Part shown: positions 1 to 7,790 of the stretch, piece by piece | Layout: every line of letters begins with the position of its first letter | Position numbering within the stretch: the stretch's first letter is position 1 | NCBI RefSeq assembly: GCF_016595675.1 | Contig: NZ_JAENJH010000001.1 | Span: forward strand, 1,239,137-1,303,136 | Length of the DNA: 64,000 nt | Origin: Prauserella cavernicola | GTDB lineage: Bacteria > Actinomycetota > Actinomycetes > Mycobacteriales > Pseudonocardiaceae | Direction of reading: 5' to 3' | The notes under the pieces: model-generated | Database searches by the model: none | Told to the model about the DNA's origin: nothing | The model's input: the letters and a program-made list of their open reading frames with translations, nothing else | Made by a program: the position numbers and the translations under genes

Positions 1-227
1 TGCTCTCCGACGCGCTCAACACGGTACTGGCCACCTCCGTGCTCGCGCCCGGTGAGCAGTGGGCCGAGCCCGTTGAGTTCCCCGTGGTGTGGACACGCCG
101 CTGGGGAGCGGGCCGCGTGTTCGTGTGCACCCTGGGCCACCGCGTGTCCGACCTCGAGGTCCCGCAGACGGCGACGATCGTCGAGCGCGGCCTCGTGTGG
201 GCGGCGCGCCGAGCCCCCTTGCGGTGA
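1..227 (+). CDS. ThuA-like domain protein, C-terminal fragment
   Basis: Only the last ~75 residues are inside the window, read from base 3 to a TGA at 225-227. The tail PVVWTRRWGAGRVF followed by VCTLGH is the characteristic end of ThuA-like (trehalose-utilisation, glutamine-amidotransferase-fold) proteins: a P-V-x-W strand, then G-x-G-R-V-F and L-G-H. Such proteins accompany sugar catabolism operons, and their exact reaction is mostly unknown. The fragment says nothing about catalytic residues, which lie upstream of the window. The stop codon lies inside the left arm of a perfect palindrome that probably ends transcription. Confidence 0.72.
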   Translation, partial: LSDALNTVLATSVLAPGEQWAEPVEFPVVWTRRWGAGRVFVCTLGHRVSDLEVPQTATIVERGLVWAARRAPLR

Positions 228-270
228 AGGGCACCTTTACTGCGTTGAATGCGGTAAAGGTGCCCTTCAC
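224..270. repeat. Perfect 17-bp palindrome (bidirectional terminator or intergenic repeat)
   Basis: GTGAAGGGCACCTTTAC (224-240) is repeated as its exact reverse complement at 254-270 around a 13-base loop. The stem starts on the stop codon of the ThuA-like gene. A direct copy of CCCCTTGCGGTG occurs at 215-226 and again at 290-301, so the palindrome sits between short direct repeats. There is no clear T-tract on either side. It may act as a terminator, or be a mobile intergenic palindrome of the kind scattered through actinomycete genomes; one copy cannot decide. Confidence 0.75.
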
Positions 271-566
271 CACCAGTGCGCGTCAGTTGCCCCTTGCGGT
301 GCGGGGAGCCGCGACTGAGGACGACGAGTGAGTCAACGGCCAGCGATGCAGTCGATGATGGGCGTCGGCCCGCAGTCCGTCCTAGGTGAGCTCGCGCTGG
401 AGGTCGCGCTCGCCCGACACAAGGAACGAGCACGCGGCCGCACGCGGTTACCGCCGCTACGGCGGTATGTCGACCCGCTCACCGACGCGTTGGCCGGACC
501 CGAGTCCCACTGGGAGCCGGGGCCGACTGGCTGTTCCACACCCACGTCACCGGCGCCGGGGGTGGG
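271..566. other. Intergenic stretch without a supported gene
   Basis: After the palindrome and the second CCCCTTGCGGTG copy (290-301), about 265 bases run to the end of the convergent regulator gene. An open frame on the plus strand begins at 328 but runs on antisense into the HTH gene and shows no family resemblance. I see no gene, RNA or clear promoter here. Confidence 0.5.
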
Positions 567-1361
567 TCAGGTGTGGTGGGGGGTGAAGAGCATGACCCAG
601 TGGTCGTTCTCGGGGTCGTGGAGCATTTCGCTGTCGAAGGTGAGCGGGCCCTGTGTCGGGTGGTTGACGTGTTTCATCGCTGAACTCCAGGTCCCGATCT
701 CCCCCTTCTGCCAGTGGCGGTCGAACTCGGGGTTGCTTGTCGAGAGTTCGCGGAACAGGGAGCGGAGATACTCGTCTTCCGGGTAGTGGCTGAGTGCCTT
801 GCGGAGTTCGGCGGTGGCCACCCGGGCTAGTTGTTCGGCCCCAACGTTTCCGAGTACTTTGTCGAGTCCCGTTGCGGTGAAGGCCTGGTAGGCGATGTTG
901 CGGCCGTAGGATCCGTCGTCGAAGAGGGGCCCGAACAGGTCCGCGGCGGCGGTGTTGAAGGCGAGCACGTCGAGCCGGCCGTCGTGGACGGTGACCGGCA
1001 TGACGTCGTTCAGGCCGTCGAGCAGCTGCTGGAGACCGGGGCGGATCTCGGTGGCGGGTGCCCGCGATGGCGGGGGGCGCTCGCCGGCGAGGCGAAAGAG
1101 GTGGTCCCGTTCGGCGTTCGAGAGCCGGAACGCTCGGGCCAGAGACGCGAGGATCTCCCGCGACGGGCGGGCGGCACGGCCCTGTTCGAGGCGCGTGTAG
1201 TACTCGACCGAGATTCCCGCGATGTCGGCGAGTTCCTGACGCCGCAGACCCGGGACACGCCGGTGGGACAGAGGGGAGACTCCGGGCCGATCCAGGGGCG
1301 CGAGCTGGGAGCGGTGGTGACGTAGGTACTCGCCCAGACCTGACCGCTCATCTCCCCGCAT
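567..1361 (-). CDS. Helix-turn-helix regulator with MmyB-like ligand-binding domain
   Basis: About 264 residues. The N-terminal HTH (around residues 25-75) contains RRQELADIAGISVEYYTRLEQGR, a typical XRE-type helix pair (here abbreviated to its core ELADIAGISVEYYTRLE). The C-terminal two thirds (from about GLQQLLDGL, with NTAAADLFGPLF, then NPEFDRHWQ and HVNHPTQGPLTF) match the MmyB-like transcription regulator ligand-binding domain. The ATG at 1361 is preceded by GGGGAGGG and starts the HTH at the usual distance; the open frame reaches further upstream but without a start site or domain. It is divergent from an SDR gene, an arrangement common for this family, so it probably controls that gene through the 183-base spacer. 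Confidence 0.88.
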   Translation of the reverse strand: MRGDERSGLGEYLRHHRSQLAPLDRPGVSPLSHRRVPGLRRQELADIAGISVEYYTRLEQGRAARPSREILASLARAFRLSNAERDHLFRLAGERPPPSRAPATEIRPGLQQLLDGLNDVMPVTVHDGRLDVLAFNTAAADLFGPLFDDGSYGRNIAYQAFTATGLDKVLGNVGAEQLARVATAELRKALSHYPEDEYLRSLFRELSTSNPEFDRHWQKGEIGTWSSAMKHVNHPTQGPLTFDSEMLHDPENDHWVMLFTPHHT

Positions 1362-1544
1362 GGATTCATTGTCCCTCCCCACGGGGCAAGCTCCCGGCCG
1401 GAGTGTGGCCCTGTGGGTACCAGGCTCGAGGCGATCTCCCTGACCGTCGGAGGCCGCGTCAGGGTCGGTGGTGACGCAGAACGCGGACGTCGACGCGTCG
1501 ACGCCACCGCCGGAACCCACCCGACCCAGCCCAGGAGACTCCCC

Positions 1545-2486
1545 ATGACCACAGCAAACCGATCCCTGATCATGACCGGCGCCACCCGAGGGATCGGGCT
1601 GGAGGCCGCGCGGGACGTCCTGAGACGCCGCCCCGACACCCACCTGATCGTTCTCGGACGTGCCTCATCCACCGCCGAGACTCTGCCGGGCCTGCGGGAG
1701 ATCTCCCCACACGTCTCACACGTCGACATCGATCTGGCGAGTACGGCCAGCGTCGCCGCCGCCGGCGCGCACCTGGAAGACCTCCTCGACTCCGGCGCCC
1801 TGCCTCCGCTGTGGGGACTGGTCTTCAACGCGGGCGTGCACCTGTCCAACGCGTTGGAGGCCACGGTCGACGGTTACGAGCGGACCTTCGCCGTGAACGT
1901 CATGTCCACCCACCAGCTCCTGCGGCGACTCCACCCCCATCTTCATTCACCGGCCCGCATCGTCGTCACGGTCAGCGACGCCCACTTCGGCGACCTCCGG
2001 CACACCGGAGGAACCATGCCCTCGCCCCGGTGGGCCATCCCGGACATCTCCCAACCCGGAGCGTTCAACCGCTCCGGGAACGTCCGAGCCGGCCGCCGTG
2101 CCTACGTCACCAGCAAACTCGGCGGCATATACCTGGTCCACGAGTGGTCCCGCCGCCTGCCCGAAGGCGTCGACATCATCGCCTACAACCCCAGCCTCGT
2201 CATCGGAACCGGACTCGCCCGAGAAACCGGCGGCGCGTTCCCCTTCCTGATGCGGAGAATCGTCCCGATACTGGCGGCCACACCCCTGGTGGACACGCCC
2301 GCTCCCGCAGGCAAGAAACTCGCCGACGCCATCCTCGGCGCCACCTCCGCCCCGACCGGCGCCTACATCCACCGAACCAAAGCCATGCGGTCTTCCACCG
2401 AGTCCTACAACCCCGACCGCGAACGCGCCCTCTGGAACTGGCTGGAACAACTCCCACGGGAAAAGACCCCACGAACAACCAACTGA
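1545..2486 (+). CDS. Short-chain dehydrogenase/reductase (SDR)
   Basis: About 313 residues, NAD(P)-dependent oxidoreductase of the retinol-dehydrogenase-like SDR group. The Rossmann motif TGATRGIG lies near the N-terminus, FNAG follows strand 4, and VTVSDAHF with a later AYVTSK supplies the catalytic Ser and Tyr-x-x-x-Lys. Between them is a long insert (TMPSPRWAIPDISQPGAF), longer than in classical 250-residue SDRs. The ATG at 1545 follows CAGGAGAC; an upstream in-frame ATG at 1413 would add 44 residues without homology and lies in the divergent promoter. The substrate is unknown. Control by the neighbouring MmyB-type regulator is likely. Confidence 0.87.
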   Translation: MTTANRSLIMTGATRGIGLEAARDVLRRRPDTHLIVLGRASSTAETLPGLREISPHVSHVDIDLASTASVAAAGAHLEDLLDSGALPPLWGLVFNAGVHLSNALEATVDGYERTFAVNVMSTHQLLRRLHPHLHSPARIVVTVSDAHFGDLRHTGGTMPSPRWAIPDISQPGAFNRSGNVRAGRRAYVTSKLGGIYLVHEWSRRLPEGVDIIAYNPSLVIGTGLARETGGAFPFLMRRIVPILAATPLVDTPAPAGKKLADAILGATSAPTGAYIHRTKAMRSSTESYNPDRERALWNWLEQLPREKTPRTTN

Positions 2487-2701
2487 CACACCGACAAGGG
2501 GCCCGTTGTGCTCGCCACCCACCGCACCCGGCCCATCAATCGCCGCGGCCAGCGCGCTCGCCGAACCGCCGGACCCAGCGGACCGCCGGCGCAGCCCCTC
2601 CAGCTCCAAGCACGAACCCGCCCTGACCTCCCAGTCAGGCCCTCGACGATCACAGTTCCAGGGGAGGAAACAGACGTTCCCGTTCGTTGTACCCGTACGG
2701 C

Positions 2702-3742
2702 CTAAGTGCTCTCGCGCACGACCACGCGGTAGCCCACGTCGCGGTGCGGCCGCTCGACCCGGCCACCGCGCATCCGCGCGAGCAGCAGGTCCGCGGCCAG
2801 TTCGCCGATGTGGACGCTCGGGACCGCCACGGTGGTCAGCGCGGGAACGAGGTGGCGCGCCAGTTCGAAGTCACCGAACCCGGCCAGCGCCAGCGTGCCG
2901 GGCACGTCGATCCCCCGCCGCACACACGCCTGCAGGGCTCCCGCGGCGAAGACGTCGCTGGAGAACAGCACGGCGTCGGAGTCCGGGTAGCGCTGAAGCA
3001 CCTGGTCGAGCAGCGCCACGCCGGTGTCCATCGTGACCGGTTCGGGCCCGGCGTCCACCGTGCGCGGTTCGCTGCCCAGCAGGTCGCGCACGGCGCTCAC
3101 GTAACCGTCGAGCCGCTCGCCCGCTCTGGAGTCGCCCGCGGTGTGCCTGCCCGCGAAGGTGATCCTGCGTCTGCCGCGCTCGACGAGGTGCGTGACCATC
3201 GCCGAGGCCGCGGCCGCGTTGGAGAAACCGACCAGCACGTCCACCGGATCGGCCGACCAGCCCCAGGTCTCCACCACCGGGACGCCCGCGGCGGTGAGCA
3301 GCGCTAGCGTGCCGGGCGTGTGGCTGGTGCCCACCATCAGCAGCCCGTCCGGTCTCCTGCCGAGGAAGCTGCGCAGCACCTCTTCCTCGTGCTCGGGCCG
3401 GTAGTCGGTCGTGCCCACGAAGATCTGGTAGCCGTGAGCGGCCAGCGCTGTCGAGAAGGCGTGGACCGTGTCGGCGAAGACCGACGCGTTAATCTGCGGC
3501 ACCAGCGCGGCGACGGTGCGGCTGCGGTTGGAGGCCAGGTTGCTCGCGGCGAGGTTGGGGACGTATCCGGTGGCCGCGATGGCCGACTCGACCCTGGCGC
3601 GCGTCGCCTCGCCCACCGACGCCGGGTCGCGCACGACGCGCGACACCGTCTGCGCCGACACGCCTGCTGCGGTGGCCACGTCCGAGAGGGTCACCGAGCT
3701 CGTCGCGGAGCGCCTGCGCGAGCGCTGGGACGGGTCGGTCAC
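2702..3742 (-). CDS. LacI-family transcriptional repressor
   Basis: 346 residues, starting at GTG. The LacI HTH is at residues 18-37 (VTLSDVATAAGVSAQTVSRV), followed by the hinge region (PNLAASNLAS) and a periplasmic-binding-protein-like sugar-sensing domain to the end (DAVLFSSDVFAAGAL and GFGDFELARHLVPALTTV are typical effector-domain segments). It resembles gluconate-repressor-type (GntR/IdnR-like) LacI proteins. It lies at the downstream end of the minus-strand CoA-transferase operon, 66 bases from the hydratase gene. LacI-type palindromes at 6961-6986, between the two arms of this locus, are its probable operators. Confidence 0.92.
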   Translation of the reverse strand: MTDPSQRSRRRSATSSVTLSDVATAAGVSAQTVSRVVRDPASVGEATRARVESAIAATGYVPNLAASNLASNRSRTVAALVPQINASVFADTVHAFSTALAAHGYQIFVGTTDYRPEHEEEVLRSFLGRRPDGLLMVGTSHTPGTLALLTAAGVPVVETWGWSADPVDVLVGFSNAAAASAMVTHLVERGRRRITFAGRHTAGDSRAGERLDGYVSAVRDLLGSEPRTVDAGPEPVTMDTGVALLDQVLQRYPDSDAVLFSSDVFAAGALQACVRRGIDVPGTLALAGFGDFELARHLVPALTTVAVPSVHIGELAADLLLARMRGGRVERPHRDVGYRVVVREST

Positions 3743-3808
3743 GCGGGACCCGGCCCGGGGTTCACGGTGCGCGAGCGAAGCATCGGACCAGCGTAGAGCA
3801 CCACCTGA

Positions 3809-4600
3809 TCACCTCTTGTGGAAGACGGGCGGGCGCTTCTCGGCGAACGCGCGGCGGCCCTCGGCTGCGTCCTCGGTGGCAAAGCAGATGGTCTGCAGGT
3901 CACGCTCGTAGGCCATCGCCTGGTCCTCCGGCAGGTTGCCCGCGGCCCGCAGGTTGAGCTTCGCCGTCTCGGCCGCCACGGGAGCGCGGCTGGCGATGAC
4001 CTTCGCGAGGACTCGCGCCCGGTCGAGCAGGTCCGCTCCGGCGACCACCTCGCTCACCAGATGCCACTCCAGCGCGCGGGCCGCGTCCACGCGATCGCCG
4101 GTGAGCAGCATCAGCGCGGCGTTGCTCGGACCGGCCGCGCGGCTCAGGAACGCGGCCATACCACCGCCGCCGATCCAGCCGAGCGTGATCTCCGGCGCCC
4201 CGAACGACGCCGTGTCCGAGGCGAGCCGGATGTCGCACGACAGCGCGGTTTCCAGCCCGCCGCCCAGCGCGTAGCCGCCGACGGCCGCGATCGTGGGCGT
4301 GCGGGCGGCCCGGATGGCGTCGCAGTAGTCGACGCGGTTGCGGAAGTCCCACGGCGTGGCGTAGCCGTCGAGCTCGCCGATGTCGGAGCCGACGCTGAAC
4401 GACCGCCCGCCCGCTCCGGTCACCACCACGGCGCGCACGTCGTCGGTGGTGTCGCACCACCGCACCGCCCGCACCAGCGCCCGCGACATCTCGGGCGTGA
4501 CGGCGTTGAGCTTCTCGGGCCGGTTCAGCGTGAGCGTCGCGACGCGGTCGGTCACGTCGAGCAGCACGTGCTCGGTGCCGAGGTCAGGAGTCGTGGTCAT
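3809..4600 (-). CDS. Enoyl-CoA hydratase/isomerase (crotonase) family protein
   Basis: 263 residues, the usual length. The oxyanion-hole segments FSVGSDIGEL and GGYALGGGLETAL are present. So are both acidic residues of the hydratase site, Glu in GGGLE and Glu in GAPEITLG, so hydratase activity on an enoyl-CoA is plausible rather than only isomerase or hydrolase activity. The start ATG overlaps the end of the upstream gene by four bases, which marks a translationally coupled operon: CoA-transferase, solute-binding-like protein, hydratase. Within this locus it would act on the CoA thioester made by the CoA-transferase. The physiological substrate is not predictable. Confidence 0.92.
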   Translation of the reverse strand: MTTTPDLGTEHVLLDVTDRVATLTLNRPEKLNAVTPEMSRALVRAVRWCDTTDDVRAVVVTGAGGRSFSVGSDIGELDGYATPWDFRNRVDYCDAIRAARTPTIAAVGGYALGGGLETALSCDIRLASDTASFGAPEITLGWIGGGGMAAFLSRAAGPSNAALMLLTGDRVDAARALEWHLVSEVVAGADLLDRARVLAKVIASRAPVAAETAKLNLRAAGNLPEDQAMAYERDLQTICFATEDAAEGRRAFAEKRPPVFHKR

Positions 4601-5703
4601 ACCCGGGATCCCTTCGGGGTGCGGCTCGCCCGGAACAGGGCGCGCATCGTCTCGAGTGCGTCTCGGTGGTCGGCCCGCTCCGCGAGCGCCTCGCGGACGA
4701 CGGCCGAGGCCGCCGACTGGAAGGCGATGTAGCCGTTATGGCGGGGCCGGACCCACGACTGCTCGCAGGTGGCGGTGGTGTGCCGGTAGAAGTCGGCGCC
4801 CGCGATCGTGGGATCCGCCCAGGCTGCGCGTGCGCTGGGCTGCCCGCTGTGCCGGGGCAGGAACTCGGTCTGCGCGGCCTCGGACATCAGCCAGCGGACG
4901 TGATCGAGCAGCTCGGGCGACGGGGTGCAGCGCGCGCTCAGCGCCAGGCCGGTGCCGCCGAGCGTGGAGCCGGGGCGGCCTCCCGGCTCCACGACGGGGG
5001 CGTCGGTGAACGCCACGCGCCCGGCGTAGTTGACGTAGCCGTAGACGAGCGGGCAGTGCGCGAGCCGGTCGGTGCCCACCATCAGCTCCAGCAGGCCGAT
5101 CGGGTTGAGGCCGCGGGTCTCGGGCGGGGCGAGCGCGTCGATGTCGGCCATCAGCTCGAGCACCGCGAGCCCGGTCGCTTCGCTGATCAGCTCGTCCGGG
5201 TCGGTCGCGGGCTCCTCCCCCAGCGCGACGGCCAACGAGGCGAAGGTGAGAAACGCGTGCGGCCCGGCCAGCGACAGCGCCACCGGAGCCCGGCGGGCGA
5301 GGCGGAGCACGTCGTCCCACGTCGCGGGCGCCGCTCCGGCCAGGTCGGCGCGTGTGGCTGCGACCTGGGTCGCCGCGTCCAGCGGCAGCGCCCATTGCTT
5401 TCCGTCCATTGTGTACGACGCCATGGTGGGGCCGATCGAGGCCGCGGCCCACGTGGCCAGCTCCGCGGCGGAGAACACCTCGTCCAGCGGCAGCAGGCAC
5501 CCGGCGTCGAGCGCCTCGCCGAGGTGCGGGTGATCGAGCACGACGAGGTCGTAGCGCGCGCAGAGATCGTCGATGGGATGGGACTCGAAGCCCTCCAGTG
5601 GCTGGACGTCCCAGCGCACCAGCTCGCCGGCCGACGCGGCGAGCGCGTCGTGACCGCGCGGGTGGTCCCAGGTCAGCCCGGCGTAGGTCATGGCGCTGGT
5701 CAC
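4597..5703 (-). CDS. Solute-binding-protein-like protein without signal peptide
   Basis: 368 residues, resembling family 1 extracellular solute-binding proteins (sugar ABC importers): YDLVVLDHPHLGEALDAGCL with LLPLDEVF, then DGKQWALPLDAATQVAATR, are the usual lobe-1 strands. The N-terminus (MTSAMTYAGLTWDHPRGHDA) has no hydrophobic segment, no Arg-Arg motif and no lipobox, and no ABC permease or ATPase gene is nearby. It therefore seems to be cytoplasmic. It overlaps the hydratase gene by four bases downstream and the CoA-transferase gene by four bases upstream, so its expression is tied to CoA chemistry. It could bind the pathway substrate or an intermediate. A missed start further upstream is excluded by the CoA-transferase coding sequence. 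Confidence 0.78.
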   Translation of the reverse strand: MTSAMTYAGLTWDHPRGHDALAASAGELVRWDVQPLEGFESHPIDDLCARYDLVVLDHPHLGEALDAGCLLPLDEVFSAAELATWAAASIGPTMASYTMDGKQWALPLDAATQVAATRADLAGAAPATWDDVLRLARRAPVALSLAGPHAFLTFASLAVALGEEPATDPDELISEATGLAVLELMADIDALAPPETRGLNPIGLLELMVGTDRLAHCPLVYGYVNYAGRVAFTDAPVVEPGGRPGSTLGGTGLALSARCTPSPELLDHVRWLMSEAAQTEFLPRHSGQPSARAAWADPTIAGADFYRHTTATCEQSWVRPRHNGYIAFQSAASAVVREALAERADHRDALETMRALFRASRTPKGSRV

Positions 5704-6908
5704 GAGGTCTCCGTGACCGCGCCGGAGGCGAACAGCTCCTCGACCTCGCGCTCGTCGAGGCCGACCTCGGCCAGGACCTCACGGGTGTGCTCACCGGTGA
5801 GCGGGGCGCCGCGCCCGATGCGCGGTGGCGTCGCGGAGAACCGGTACGGAAAGCCCGGGACGGTCACGCTGCCCTCGGTGGGGTGGTCGTAGGTGACGAA
5901 GGTGCCGTTGTGCCGGATCTGCGGGTCGTCGATCAGATCGGCGTAGCCGTAGACCGGGCCCGCCCAGATCCCGGCGGCGTCGAACGCGTCGAGCCAGTGG
6001 CGCGAGGACTTCTGCTTCAGGTGCGCCGCGGTGCGGGCGAAGATCTCGTCGCGGTGGGTCCAGCCGTGCTCCTCGTCGTCCATGGCCGCGAAGCCGTCCT
6101 CGCCGAGGATCTCGCCGAGTCGCTTCAGCGGCGGAAAGGCGAGCACGATGAACCCGTCGGAGGTCTCGAAGGCGCCGTAGGGCGAGCGGATGTAGACGTG
6201 GGCGTGCGGTTCGGCTGAGCGGGTCTGCGGCAGCCCGCCGACGGTGTGCACGGACAGCTCCTGCATCTGCAGGGTGGTGATGGCGTCGAGCATGTTCACG
6301 GTCACCAGCTGGCCCTCGCCGGTGCGCTCGCGGTGCAGCAGCGCGGCGAGCACGCCCTCGAACGCCGTGGACGCGGTGACGGCGTCCACGAGGTACTGGC
6401 CCGCGGCGCGGGGTGCCTCGCCTGCCCTGCCGGAGGAGAGCATCGCGCCGGACATCGCCTGCAGCAACAGGTCCTGGCCGGGACGCTGGGCGTAGGGTCC
6501 GTCCTCGCCGTAGCCGGAGATGGAGACGTACACCAGCGACGGGTTGATCTCGGCCAGCGAGGCGTAGTCCACCCCGAGCCGGTCGGCGACGCCGGGCCGG
6601 TAGTTCTGCAGGAACACGTCGGCGCTCGCGACGAGGCGCCGCAGCACCTGCTTGCCCGCCGGGTCCTTGAGGTCGACGGCCAGCGAACGCTTGTTGCGGT
6701 TGAGCGAGAGGAAGGAGACGTTGATCCGGTTGCCGCTCGCCCCGCCCGCCGCGGCGTGGCGCTGCCACTCCCCGGTCACCGGCTCGACCTTGACGACGTC
6801 GGCGCCGAGATCGCCGAGCCGCTGGGCGGCGAACGGGCCCGCCATGGCGATGGAACAGTCGAGCACCCGGTACCCGGCGAGCACGCCGGATCTGTCGCGC
6901 GTGGTCAT
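5700..6908 (-). CDS. CaiB/BaiF (family III) CoA-transferase
   Basis: 402 residues, the normal length. The N-terminal signature VLDCSIAMAGPFAAQRLGDLGADVVKVE is clear (core AGPFAAQRLGDLGADVVKVE), and the catalytic aspartate is Asp146 in RPGQDLLLQAMSG. The family transfers CoA from a CoA thioester to a carboxylic acid through an aspartyl-CoA intermediate. It is the first gene of the minus-strand operon and starts 52 bases from tandem LacI-type operators, opposite the SDR/epimerase operon. In this setting it probably activates an acid derived from the inducing substrate. Whether it partners with the hydratase in a beta-oxidation-like step is inference. Confidence 0.93.
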   Translation of the reverse strand: MTTRDRSGVLAGYRVLDCSIAMAGPFAAQRLGDLGADVVKVEPVTGEWQRHAAAGGASGNRINVSFLSLNRNKRSLAVDLKDPAGKQVLRRLVASADVFLQNYRPGVADRLGVDYASLAEINPSLVYVSISGYGEDGPYAQRPGQDLLLQAMSGAMLSSGRAGEAPRAAGQYLVDAVTASTAFEGVLAALLHRERTGEGQLVTVNMLDAITTLQMQELSVHTVGGLPQTRSAEPHAHVYIRSPYGAFETSDGFIVLAFPPLKRLGEILGEDGFAAMDDEEHGWTHRDEIFARTAAHLKQKSSRHWLDAFDAAGIWAGPVYGYADLIDDPQIRHNGTFVTYDHPTEGSVTVPGFPYRFSATPPRIGRGAPLTGEHTREVLAEVGLDEREVEELFASGAVTETS

Positions 6909-6960
6909 GAGACTCCTCGTGGCGGCGGCACCGTCGACGCGGGCGCCGGCCGGACTCTTT

Positions 6961-6986
6961 TGTTAGCGCTACCGTTAGCGCTAACA
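6961..6986. promoter_or_regulatory. Tandem LacI-type operators
   Basis: Two copies of the 14-base dyad TGTTAGCGCTAACA are spaced 12 bases centre to centre. 6961-6974 reads TGTTAGCGCTACCG and 6973-6986 reads CGTTAGCGCTAACA. The core GTTAGCGCTAAC (6974-6985) is a perfect palindrome with the central CpG usual for LacI-family sites. They lie in the only divergent promoter region of the locus, between the CoA-transferase operon and the SDR operon, and are the natural target of the LacI protein encoded at 2702-3742. Confidence 0.85.
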
Positions 6987-7043
6987 TCAACGCTATGCGG
7001 GCACCGCTCGCAGTGTCAACGTCACCAGCGATGGGGATATCCG

Positions 7044-7790
7044 ATGAAGCAGTCCCAAGCCGCACTCGTGACCGGTGCCGGCGGCGCCCTGGGCAGGGCG
7101 ATCGCCCGCCGGCTCGCCGCCGACGGGCACGACGTCGCCGTACTCGACCGCGACGCCGACTCGCTCGAGCAGACCGCCGAGCTGGTGGCCAAGGAGGGCG
7201 CCCGCGTGCTGGCGCTGACCACCGACCTGCGCGACCCGGCCGCGATCGAGGAGGCCGTCGACCGCACCGCCACGGAGCTGGGGCCGCTGCGCTGCCTGGT
7301 GAACAACGCCGCCGTGTACCCGAGCAGGGCCTTTCTCGAAGTGCCGCTGGCCGAGTACGACGAGGTCGTCGCCGTGAACCAGCGCGCCTACTGGGTCGCC
7401 GCCCAGGCCGCGGCGCGGCACCTGAGCGACGTGGGCGGCGGCACGATCGTCAACGTCGCCTCGATCACCATGCACGGCGGCTGGGACTCGCTGGCCGCCT
7501 ACATCTCCACCAAGGGCGCGGCCGTGGCGTTCACCCGCGCGCTGGCCCGCGAGCTCGGTCCCGCCGAGATCCGCGTCAACTGCGTCTCACCCGGCGCGTT
7601 TCCCACGGCGGCGGAGGAGATCCACGAGAACCCCGAGGCCTACCAGCGGCACGTGCTGGACCATCAGGCACTGAAACGACGCGGGCAGCCCGACGAACTG
7701 GCGGCGGTGGTGTCCTTTCTGGCCGGAGCGGACTCCTCGTTCGTCACCGGCCAGTGCATCGAGGTCAACGGAGGGTGGGTGATGTCGTGA
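7044..7790 (+). CDS. SDR-family oxidoreductase (FabG-like)
   Basis: 248 residues, classical SDR. TGAGGALGRAIA is the nucleotide-binding glycine motif, NNAAVYP follows strand 4, and the catalytic Ser is in VASITMHGG with Tyr-x-x-x-Lys in AAYISTKGA. The ATG at 7044 follows GGGGA, and the open frame upstream of it is an antisense shadow of the CoA-transferase. The gene starts 58 bases from the LacI-type operators and overlaps the next gene by four bases. A role in oxidising a hydroxyl group of the pathway substrate is likely; the substrate itself cannot be read. Confidence 0.93.
   Translation: MKQSQAALVTGAGGALGRAIARRLAADGHDVAVLDRDADSLEQTAELVAKEGARVLALTTDLRDPAAIEEAVDRTATELGPLRCLVNNAAVYPSRAFLEVPLAEYDEVVAVNQRAYWVAAQAAARHLSDVGGGTIVNVASITMHGGWDSLAAYISTKGAAVAFTRALARELGPAEIRVNCVSPGAFPTAAEEIHENPEAYQRHVLDHQALKRRGQPDELAAVVSFLAGADSSFVTGQCIEVNGGWVMS

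Noticed and set aside
328-786. A 152-residue open frame at the left end
   Set aside because: It overlaps the HTH regulator gene antisense, has no ribosome site and no family resemblance.
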